Positions 47,301-59,300 of a stretch of DNA of 64,000 nt are shown piece after piece. The stretch comes from Drosophila persimilis (lineage: Eukaryota; Arthropoda; Insecta; Diptera; Drosophilidae). The stretch spans positions 1,116,001-1,180,000 of the forward strand of contig NW_020825330.1 of the NCBI RefSeq assembly GCF_003286085.1, written 5' to 3'. A model generated the notes under the pieces. That model was not told where the DNA came from, ran no database searches, and saw only the letters and a program-made list of their open reading frames with translations. Numbering within the stretch: position 1 is the stretch's first letter; every line of letters starts with the position of its first letter. Position numbers and translations under genes: made by a program.

Positions 47301-50300
47301 TTAGAATTTTACCCTTATCATTTATGTGGCTTATATTATTTATTACAATTGTGTTGTTGAATATAAGGAGATACGATCCTAACAAAGTAGTATTGTCTAC
47401 GATATTTTTGCCTGAAACTAATATGGCACCATCCTGAATGATGTCTATTTCTTTGTTTTTTTTCCCTTTTTTTAGTGCAGTTGGCTTTAAAGCCATTAAG
47501 TAAATTGGTGAAACAGGTACTCTTTAAATTTATTTGTGCGTAATTGTTAAAAGTTTCACTTTTAAAATTATTCATTAAATAGTATTTCTCCTTACATTCA
47601 CAAACTTTTTCACTTATAACTAACATTCCATCATTTTGTGAGATGGCTCTTGCATGGTAAAACTTGCAAATATCTTTAATTTGAGGATATTTTATGTAAA
47701 TGATTATTAAATCTGCATTTCGAATTATTTTAACCGTTGCAATGTCCAACAGATCAGACAGTTCAACATTATGTTTTTCATGCTTATAAATGTCCTCTAT
47801 TTCGTTTTTATTTAAAATTTTTGTATTGAAAATGTTTACTTTTAAGAGGGTTATGGTATCAACTAAATTTAGTAGGTCAAAAGTTATTAATTTTAAACGA
47901 TGCTTTCTCAGTATCGTTTCTTCATTGAAGATGACATTCTTTAATGAATTTGATAGCAATTCAATTTCTTTGAAAAATTTGGAATTTATTACAAATTGTT
48001 TATTATTATTTTCAGTTAATTCATTTACTTTATTTTGTATTTTCAAAAAGTCGTCATGATCAGGGCTGCCTGCTATCCATTTCCAAATGGTACCTAATTC
48101 ATTTATTCCCCTTTCTTTCCGTTTTGGAACTAATTCTGAAATCATTAATTTTAATAGACTTAAGTCCATTGATATTTCCCACTCATCGTCTGAATTAATT
48201 GATTTGTTGACATATTTGGATTCTTTATCAATTATCTCTCTATAAAAACTCAAATTAGTAATATGGAAAAGTTCAGCGTATGTTTCATAAGTGTAAACGT
48301 CTCTGTCGTCTTTGAGCAATAGATAGTCACTATGCGTATAGTCAATTACTTCCGCAGTCGTCAATATAACAAAAGTCAGTATTAGTATATTCGCATACAT
48401 TTTCTGGAAAAAATATTTAATATTTGATGTTATCTTTATGTATAATTCTGTTTCTATTGTTGATTATAATTTTATTCGGTCGATTTTCCTTAACTACCTG
48501 CTTTTTGTATCGGGATTGAAGTTTATTTCTTTCCCCGAATTTCTTTTCATAGACTACTTCTCCTATTTTATAATCTTTTTCTCTTCTATCTTTGTTATGT
48601 ATCTTAAGCATTTTGGTCTGAGCTTCCTTAAGTAATATTGGATTATGTTTGTGTTCTATTTTGTTATACAATATGTCATATGGCATTTGATTGGTCGTTG
48701 AATGTATCGTCAGGTTATATTTCAGTGCCGCCCTTATTATTATTTCTGAATAATCTGTTAGATTTAGTTCATCCTTGATGCACCGCGCTATTTCTGTTAG
48801 TGTGGAATGTACCCTTTCTACCTGACCATTTGAGGTGCTGTGTCTGGGATCAGCATAATAAATAGTTAAGTTACTTCTTTGTATGAATGATCTAAATTGT
48901 GCTGAAGTAAAGCTTGGTTCGTTGTCAGTCATTAATGATGTTGCTAACGGAAAGTGTTGTAAAATTTCCATTACCTTATTTTCAATGTTTAATTTACTTT
49001 GAATTTCCTTGACCACCAAGTATTTGGAATAAGAATCTATACAAGTTATGAATGTTAGGTTTTGGGCATAGTATATGTCTAAGTGTAATTGATCTCCTTC
49101 TTTTGCTGGAATGGGAGCTTCCCCAATTGGAATTTTTACAGGGTGTCTCCGATATTTGTTTTTGTTACAGATCTCACAATTTTTTATATATTCTTTTAAT
49201 TTTTTGTGCAGGTTTGGCCAATAATACAGCTTAGTTATTTGTTTGTAATTTTCGTCTAGTCCTCTATGGGCTCTGCAATGTGTTTCTTCTATAATTATAG
49301 CTTTATCTTCTGAATTTACTACATCTTGGAGGAACTTTCTTGTGAAGAGAAATTTATTTATGAAGTTTTCCTTTAGCTTATTTTGGATAAGGTATAAATC
49401 TTCTAAAGTGCAGTGTATTCCTGTGGTTAAGTGAGGCTGAATAAATTCTTTTAAAATGATTAGCAGATTGTCAACCGTATCAAATTCAATAATATGTCGG
49501 GTATTTTCATAAACTCTTACTAACTCATGAACTGTGAATCTCCCTTGCGCTAATAGTAGCTGCTGTTTAAATTGGTTTAGAGGCTTGCTAGTCTCTTGAA
49601 TGACGTTTTCGAAACTACTCTCTGCTGAATGCTGAGTATTTATGTCTGATTCTGATTCTGTCTGGTCGACATCACTATCTGTCATATGATTTATTTTAAT
49701 CCGAGATAACGCGTCCGCTACTACGTTAGTTGAGCCTGGCTTATAAATGATTTTTGGTGTGAAACTTTCTATGAAGTAATACCAACGTTTCATTTCAACA
49801 TTTGGATTTTTTTGCGACATTGCAAAGGACAAAGGTTGGTGATCTGTATGTATTTCAATTCCACTCACTCCGTATAAATAATTTCGCAAATTTTTTAATG
49901 CCCATACAATAGCTAATAATTCTTTTTTATTAGTAGCATATAATTGCTCGGTTTTACTTAAAGTTTTAGAAATAAATGTTATGGGATTCCCATCTTGCGA
50001 CAAAACTGCACCTATTGCTATGTCCGATGCATCTGTGGTTAATGTGAATTTTTTATTGTAATCTGGTTGTACTAATTCAATATGTGCTATTAAACTGTCC
50101 TTTAAATTATTAAATGCTCCAATTGCTGGTTCATCCAGCTGTATTAATGCTTTCTTGGATGCCCTTCGTGAAACTTTCCCATTTACTCCGCTCAGATATT
50201 TTGTTAAAGGTTTGGCAATTGTGGCATAATTTCGGACAAATTTTCTGTAATACCCTGTTAGTCCTAAGAAGCTACGTAGCTCTCTGATATTTTTAGGAAT

Positions 50301-53300
50301 TGGATAGTTTTGTATTGTGGAGATTTTGTCTGGATCTGTTTTAATGATATTTTGGGAAACAATGTATCCCAGAAATTTGGTTTCCAATTGAAAGAATTTA
50401 GACTTTTCTAGTGAAATTTTCATGTTAGCGTTTTGCAATATCTGAATTATATGAATTAGATCTTTATAATGTTGTTCTATAGTTTTTGAAAATATTATTA
50501 TATCGTCCATATAAACGTGACAAGTTTTCCCAACTTGTTCTCTAAGTATATCGTCCATTGCCCTTTGGAAAATTCTGGGAGCGTTCGTCAATCCCATAGG
50601 CATTCTTAGAAATTCATATTTGCCGTTATTTATGGAAAAAGATGTTTTTTCAATATCTGATTCCCTCATTAAAATCTGATAGAAACCTGACTCTAAATCA
50701 ATGGCCGAGAAATATTTTGCTTTACCTAAATTGGCAAGGATTACTGAAGGATCTTGCATAGGGTATCTATCCGGTATAGTGTTTTCATTAAGTTTCTTAA
50801 AGTCTATTACTAATCTATGCTTAGGAGTTCCGTCCTTATTTACTCCCTTCTTTGGTACTACTATTACCGGTGAATTATATGGGCTTTTACTAGGTCTGAT
50901 TATACCTTCATCTAACATTTTACTTATTTCGTTATTAACGAAATCGTTAACCGAATAAGCGTATGGATACTGCTTGCCATATACCGGTCTATCGTGTTCA
51001 GTGTTAATCTCTCCTTTTATATCCGTTCTGAACGGTAACTGTAAATTTATATTGGCATGGTCTTCTTCGATGATAGATACCATTTTCTCTCTGAGATTTT
51101 CTAAATTGTCCTCTTTGTAGGTTATTGTGTTATACAATTTCATTTTTTTCAATTCAGAATTTGCATAATTTTGAATGTCGGATATTTCTACGACGGCGCG
51201 TTCAGGATTTTTGCATCCCAAACTTTTAAATTGTTTATTGTCGGATAATTCAACGACGGCGTGTTCAGGATTCTTTAATCCCAAACTATTCGAACTTTTA
51301 GTGTCGGATAATTCAACGACGGCGTGCTCAGGATATTTTAATCCCAAACTATTAAAACTTTGGATGTCGGATAATTCAACGACGGCGGGCTCAGGATATT
51401 TGAATCCCAAACTATTGACGGATAATTCTTCGTCGGCGTGCTCAGGATTTTTTGATCCCAAGCTATATAAACTTCCTTCTACCTTTACTGAATCGCTTTT
51501 CATTTCTTTTTCTTCTTCAAAATATTTTTTTATTATATATTCCTTCAACGGAAGGATGGTTTTTCCTTCTATAAAGGTTAATTTGTTTAAAGAAAGGACC
51601 TCGTCATATATTAGTTTCTCCTCATTGTCTTTATAACTTAAAGTCCCCTTTCCTGTATCAATAACCGCTCCGATTTTCTTTAATAGGTTAAATCCTATTA
51701 GTAAATCTGCCTCCATTCCATCTATTTCATAAAACACTTGCTTTGTGTTGAAAATTGTTATATTATGGAAATATTTAATTATTGAAAACCCATTCACTGT
51801 AGCAACTTTCTTATAGATTGGTAATTCATTTTTATTGTCGTAAATTCCTTTTTTTATATAACAGGAAGTTGCTCCCGTATCTATCAAAACTTTTAATTCT
51901 CTGTTTATTTTTTTGTCTACTCTTTTTAGGTAGGGCAGACCTACTTCGGGGGCTGATCTAAAAAATGATCCTCCTCAATGTTATTTATCCTCATTGCTTT
52001 ATTAGCCGGTTGTTCCGACATTTCGTTTAGTTTTCGTTTCTGCGCTGGATTGTCGTTAGACTGATTATTCGGGACTACGTTTGCCCTAAAATGCTGGGCT
52101 TGGCTATAATTGTTATTATTTCTCCTAAAATAACCGTTAGTATTCTCCCGATAATTTCTATTGTTATTATTTCCCCTGAATTGATTGCTGTTCTGTCGGT
52201 TCCGGATTTGTATAGATTCGTCTACCTCCATTGGTTCTGGGGCCTGATTTTGTTGTCTATTACCCAAGAAATAGGGTTGTCCCCAAGACATGTTATTCCT
52301 CTGCAAATCCCTTTTTTGGTCGAATGGTGAACTGTTAGTCCTAGGTTGTCGTTGGTTGAATCTTAAGGTATTAAAATTATTATTCCCTGAATTTCTGGGA
52401 CCGCTGAATTGGTAGGCAAATTGGGCCCGAATGTTATTAGATTGCAATTCCTGTACCTTTGCTAAGGCATTCGGTAAATCTGGGGGATTCAATGAAAATA
52501 GGATTTCAGCAATGCCGCCGTTTAGGCCAGTGACAAAAATGCGTAAGGCATTGTCTCTAATTTTTTTATTTGATTCCTTGGTGATCTCACTGTCCTTTCC
52601 GTGAGTCATTATTGTCTTATTTATTAACAAGGTCATTTTCTTGTTAACCTCGTTATAGAAATCTATAATTGAAAGGTTCCCTTGTCGGAGAACGCTTAAT
52701 TCCTGTTCTATTATGTAAATAGGTCTCTTGTCACTGTAAACAAAGTCAAGCCGTGAAAGTATGGCATCAAAATTTAGAACTGTCCCGTGGTTGGTCAGTG
52801 CGTCATGTGCTGGTCCTGTTATTTTGTTTCTCAAAATTGTTAATGCAATATAATATTGCTTACTTCCTTTCTTATATAACTTCACTGCAGTTTCTGCAGC
52901 TTCCCTCCATCCTACATATTGGTTTAATCCACCATTAAAAATTGGTAGGGATTCTATTACCTTCAATGTGGTGTCGTCTCTTATTGTCTCGTCTATTGTT
53001 TCTGCCTGATAATCCGATACCTGATCGGATTTAGTTTCTATTTGCTGTTTTAAATTTACAATTTGCTCTTGTACTTGTGAAATTTGAAGTGCTATCAATT
53101 GTTTGACCAGATCTGCTGTGAGATCGGTCCTTGCTTGAGAGTTAATCATTTTTAGTTTTTCAAAATCTAAAGTTAGCTGATCCACTTTTAATTTTTCTTA
53201 TATGTTAGTTTTTATAATCTTATATATCCTAATTGAACTTATATATTTATTAATACAACTCTTGCTCACGAAATATCCGGTAGGGGTCGTCCTTCTTAGT

Positions 53301-56300
53301 TTGGCAGATCTTCGAACGGGTCTTCCTTCTTAAATTTCTTTGCTCAGCTGGGTCTTCTGGGGGTCTTCCTTCTTTGGCTTCGCTGATCGTTTCACTTTCT
53401 TTGTATTTTGGTTTTGTCGGTTTTGTTGGTTTTGTTTTTTTAAAAACTTTGGGTTTCTTTGGTTTTTTTTGTATTTACGAATTGCCTTGATTAGCTTTTT
53501 GTTTTATTTGTATTTTGCGTTGTATTTGTATTTGTATTTGTATTTGTATTTGTATTTGTATTTGTATTTGTTTTTGCACACCCTAAGCTCCGGTTTGTTT
53601 CCTTTTTATCTCACTTTTTTTTATCTATATCACACAGTCACTCCGCGTTTTTAATTTTGAAGGATTTATTCCATTAATTAATTGTCCTTCGGGTTTCGGC
53701 ACGACGCAACACTTTTATCATTCGGTGCTTTTTAGACAACGTCGCCCCACGTTGGGCGCCAATTAAACAACTGCGGTAGCGGATTGTGTTTTTAAAAAGT
53801 TTTTATTTTACTTCGAACTTCACTGATATAGATTTAAGTAGAGGGTCACAAAGGAATTCCGGGCCAAGGGATTGCGCGATCTTAATATTTAGCTAGACTT
53901 TGCGGTGTCGCTGCTGGATCAAGACTGATTTGAACTTTCTGATCTTTGCATCGTTGATCCCTTTCGGGAATCGTTTTTCTATAAACATTTCAATTGATTT
54001 CGCCATCCCGAGTATTAGATTTCGTCATCCAAAGAGAGAACTGTAAAAGGCCTAAAGTGCAGGATCTGCAGAAAGCCGGGAGTGAGATTGTTTATGAGAA
54101 GCCGGGTGTGGGCAAACATTGGTTTTCCATTTAGGCGAGTGTCAAAGAATGGGATTGCGGCGGGGGCGCTTGAGATTGTACATCTTAGAAATCAATTAGG
54201 CGGAGGCCCAAGATTGAAATTGTTTTCGTTTTGGAAAACCAAAGATTGTTTACAACTCGTATAAGAGCTCAATGGAATTGGGTACGTTAACTTGCACAGA
54301 AAAATTCCAAAAGCACTCGGGGAAAATAATGAATAGGCGTGATCGGGCGAGCGGCATGATCCATTACCGTGCAAACGAACGATAAGAGGGATGCCTGGCT
54401 ACCCTGTCGCCTGCCGCCTGCTGATAATTCCCATTTTTCCGTTGGAATTTGTATGTCACATGGTGAAATGATGATAGATGATGGGTGTGTGCTCGCTTGT
54501 GATATTTTGGGGGCTCGTTAACATGGTGGGGTACTCACGTGTACAGTCGACTGCCCTGCAGCTGGGCGACCAAACAGGCGATCCGTTCCGATACCTTGCG
54601 CGTCATTTGGGTGCCAATGGCGAGGGCATCGTCCATCGAGGGTTCCATCGAGCTGAGCTTTCGCTGCTGCTGTGCTTTCAGCTGAGAAATATCCTCCACC
54701 TGTTGCTGTTGCTCTTGCTGCTGTTGCTGTTGCAGTTTGCGGAAGCGTCCGCACATTTTGGGAATTTTGAAGATCTCACTGTTGTTGTTGCTGCTGCTGC
54801 CCTTTGTGTTGTGGGTCTCTGTTAATGTCAGGTTCTCTGCTACTGCCACTGTCACTGCCGCTGTCACAGCCACTGCTGCAGCGCCGCATGTTACTATTTC
54901 TGCTTTTGTCTCTGCTGCCTCTGGCTCTGGGTCTGTGTCTGTGTCCACCATTTGTGCTGCCTCTGCTGAGGCCAGCTGCATGGAGGTGATATCGGTTCCG
55001 CTATCTTCGCTGTCGCTGTAGTTATTGCTGCTGCTGCCGCTGTCACTGCTGCTGCTCAGCTCCAGCTCTTCCAGGTATTGCTCCTGCTGCTGCTGCCTTT
55101 GTCGCAGCTTCTGCTGCTCCTTCTTCTGCAGCTGCTTCTCTCGCTTGCGCATCGTGTACTTCACGCTCTTGACGGCGCGCGAGGGCAAACCGAAGGCCAT
55201 GTACCGTTCAATCTGCTGCTCGCCTTTTTCAATGCCCGAATTATGGCACATTGTTGCATTGATTTCTTTGTCCCAACGTAATTTGACCGTTAGTTCTTTG
55301 CACTCTCTCTCTGTATCTCTATCTGTCTCTGAATGTCTCTTTTTGTGTATTTCGGAAGCACTTTTTCGCACAATCAAAAAATAAAACTGTTTTTTAGTTC
55401 GAAATTTACGTGGTGGTTAGTCGAGGTACCGCGGGGGGTGGGATGGTTTAGTGAGTGTGGCCGAAGGGGGAGTGTGAGTGTGTGGTTGGTTGGGTGACGG
55501 CAGGCGACGACGTCCACGCGCGTTGAGGTGTGAATGGGGCCGACAGCCATGGCATAAGGTTTTATATACGACGGGGGCCGCCTGACGTTGCCGTTGCCGT
55601 CGCCGTCGCTGTGGCTGTCGCTGTCGCTTCGGTTCTTTGCGACGTCGCTGCTTCCTTCTCTGCGGCGCGCTCTCTTGAAAATGCTCTCTCGCCCTCTCTT
55701 TGATTACAGTTTTTTGGCTGATCAAGCTCTGCGCTTAAACGGCACTAGCTACGAGAGTGGGAGAGAGTAGCCGCCTCAGAGAGGGAGGTAAAGCGCTCTC
55801 CTATTCTCTCTGTCTTTTGCAGTTCCCTTATCACCTGCAGAATCTCAATTAGCGGTTTCTGTCACGCTGCTGTTGTGATCGTTTTGGCATTCGCGTTTTT
55901 GGCTCCCGATCCGAATCCGAATCCCGCCCCCCATATAAGCACCTGACAAATGGGACTCTGCGCTTTAATGAGCGCCACATGTGAATAGTTTTTGCGGCTT
56001 AACCTTCGTGCCCCACCTCACCCCACACCACCCACTCCACTCCACTCCACCTGCTCCTCTTCCTCTTGCTCTCCATTTCCCAGTTCTCACTTCTTTGCTC
56101 TCCCCTCAAGTCTCTGACGTTTGTTGTAGCTTTCCGTTCGCCTGGGCTTTGGAATTTCTACTACAAAAACACATTAAAATCCACAAAAAATTCATTGATT
56201 CAGAATTCCACACTGACGTCACAGAGAGAGCGCAATCGAATAGGGGGGGATCTCTTTTGGGGACCCCGATCTGCAATCCGAATCCCCGAATGAGTCGTCC

Positions 56301-59300
56301 ATCGAATTCGTTGAATCGATTCTCACTTTTACGTCGACGGTGGTTTTGTCGGCTGAATCTTTCACCCACCCAAAAAAAACACAAAAACCTATCTCTGACG
56401 GATATATCCGTATTAGATATTTTCTAGCGATCTACCAGAAAGCCCTAAAGATCATTCATTAGCAATCGTATTTGCTTTTACTTATATCTTATATCACAAT
56501 TACTTTGAAGGGCTCTTACTTATCGTTTGAGGCTCGTTTCAAAAGGTTCTTATATGATCTCTCAGAATTGTCTTTGATCTTCCAGTGGGAAAGATCAACC
56601 GATTGTTAGGGTTAAAAAAACGCAATGAACGCTTGGAAAGATCACTCTTAGAAGATCTCTAGCTTCTATACGTTCATTGATCAGTAGTCTTTTATCTTCT
56701 AAGATTCTGATGATCGTTGATCTCTACATAAACTACATAAACTAACCATTTCTTTAAAAAATTTGTTTGACAGACTGACTGACTGACTGATTGCTTCGTC
56801 GGCCATTTTCTGTATACATATTTCAGACATCTTTTTTGGGGCCGCCGTTCGGGACGTGCCCCACATGTCAAGAGAGCTGCTGATCTCCGGCACCGAAATA
56901 TTGGTAGGGGAGGGAGGCAGGGAACTTTCTATATAGTATCTTCTCATCCGCCACGATTGCGATCGCGTTGATCGAGGGCCCACAATCTGCTCATTATCTA
57001 ATTGCGGCGACGGGGTCTCCACTCATCACTTCACTCTTTTCCGTTGCCCTCTGGAGCTTTGGCCGGACGTGGATCTTTGTACCAGACGATCAATCGATGT
57101 ATCCGATCCGTTTATGGCGCTGGGGACTCCTTTTTGTGCATACAAATGTTTGAATTAGTTTCGTTATGGAAGCCCCGATATTCTTTCTCTTTCTCCAATC
57201 GATCGCACCGATCCGATCCGATCATCGTGACCATTATAATTTCATTTTAATAATTCAATGGGGGCTCTTCCCTCGATTTCGTGCCCACTCATCGTTGCTA
57301 AGGAAGAATCGCTTTCGGCAGGCTTTAGTTCTTCGAATTTTTGGAGACGCAATACCCTCGAAAGAGGCTCCCATCCATCCATCCACCCATCCGTCCACTG
57401 ATTGACCATGATTTTTGGACTGACTTTTAATCATTTAATCAGATTGTTTATTTGGCAACTTTTTGCTTTGTTTATTTTTATTTTATTTTTTTTTTATCGC
57501 AAAGAACCGACCCATGGTGGCGACCCACCGATCCCCTATGGACTTTGATCTCTGACTTTGATGCAAAAGATTCTGACAGTCGATTTTGGCAAGGTTGAAG
57601 TGATTCATTTGAATTCATTTGAAATTATTTGCTTACTCATTAGCTTCTTCGGAAGGTGGTAATGAACGGGAACCTTCTTATCAAATAATTTCATTAGGAT
57701 TAGGCGATATTTCATTTGAATTTTCGGGGAGAAGCCATAGAAGGCATGAAAGGATCGTACGAATATACATTATTGTTGATACTTTTGCTCTCATAGGAAT
57801 AATCCAAGTTGAAGATCTATCCTTGATCTACTTTTTATGGTTTTCATTATCTCAGGAGACATACCAGATTGCATACGAAATATTATCATAGTTGGATATG
57901 TCATAGATTTATCATGACCCTATAAGGGTCTTCCTTTATAATTTTGCCAACCATTTCTAGTCCTTTTAGAGATATTCTTTGTACTCGATCCTCGATCCTC
58001 GAACATTGATCTTGCTATGAGACTTCGGGGAACCACGGGGAATCGGCGAATATTATCAGATTTAGCTAATTTCGCGCTTATCTCTCGTTTATTTATTTTG
58101 TGTTTGGACAATGGGACGCGATGGTCTCTACGTGGGCCAAAAAACGTCTGGTTTTGCCGTCGCCTTTTGTTATTTTGATTTTTTTTTGCGTTCATTTTGG
58201 GGCTGTGGCAAATTCCACTTGATTGCCTCGAATGCGGACGTGCCGCTCGGCTTTCACGTCACATGCGTGTGCTGTGGTCGGTGGGAGAGAAGGCGGTCGG
58301 TACAGGGTACATGCGGGACATGGAAATGGTTTTCTTTTAGCACCTGACGCACTCATCGTCAGGCGGTCCCCGAAATCTGATGAAAGATGTCGTTCCTTGC
58401 GTCAGCATCTTTGGATCATCAGATCAGCTGTCTGTCCATCGTATGGCAGTGATCCAAACAGAGATCTATCTCCATCTCAGAGGGCAGGCATGTCTTTGGT
58501 CACGATAGCCCCCCGAAGCCCGCACAATGCCTTCGCTCAATCATTGTCCAAAAAAAGAATAACAAACAAAATTTAATCTCCGATGGAGGGCGGAAAAAGC
58601 CCATGTGAGGCGGTGTCTGCCTCAAAGAAAGTCATATGAATCGCACATCGGAATCGGAATCATCGTCGATTATTGACAATAGAACTCGATTAGCACAAAC
58701 AGAAATGAAATATGAAATTTCGAGAGCGACAAACAACAGCCAAAGGCAGGAGACCGACTTCATATGGTATTTCACCATGAGGCGGTAAAAATTACGATCC
58801 AACTGGCTAGAGGATCGGCTGATAAAATAGAGGCGCAGTGATAAGGCGATGGTTCGCTGGAGAAAGCACAATGTCGGTCAGAGCGGAGTGGGGAGTGTGT
58901 GCAGATTGAAGTGCATGGCTACAGGGGTGCAGCTCCTCTTATCAGCAGGACAAGATGGTGGTTGTTGATGGCGATCCATTTGTTTTTTTACAGCCTGCAC
59001 TGGAAATTTCCCATAGATACTACCATTGCCATATTCTGACCATTCCGTAGCAGCCATAGAAAAGGCATTCAAGTGCCAAGCGGCGCAACGTGTGCACCTA
59101 TCGATATTCCCAGTCTCTTACTATTACTCCCGCTCTCTCTCTCTCTCTCTCTCTCTATCTATGGCTATGACCGCTCCATTTGCTCCAAGGTGTTTTCTAT
59201 GAGGTATACCAGAGTGATATTTTCCTTCAATTCTCTCAACAAAATCGCAAGACTGGCGCTCGAGCCAGTATACCCCATTTGAATCCACCTTGGCGCTTGC

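Larger units (their letters stand above)
46436..54292 (-). mobile_element. Gypsy/errantivirus-type LTR retrotransposon, full length
   Basis: This 7,857-bp element is on the minus strand. It has two identical 532-bp LTRs, a TGCA duplication, a tRNA-Lys primer-binding site, a polypurine tract, gag, pol (PR-RT-RNaseH-IN) and an env-like frame. The LTRs begin AGTTAAC and end TTAATT, as in gypsy relatives. A third env gene after pol places it with insect errantiviruses (Metaviridae). Identical LTRs imply a very recent insertion. It lies inside introns of both bves (antisense) and the TMEM205-like gene (sense), without touching exons. Confidence 0.97.

Noticed and set aside
57619-57891. 90-aa plus-strand ORF in the bves intron
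   Set aside because: AT-rich, no domain, and no acceptor/donor that joins in phase with bves exons.
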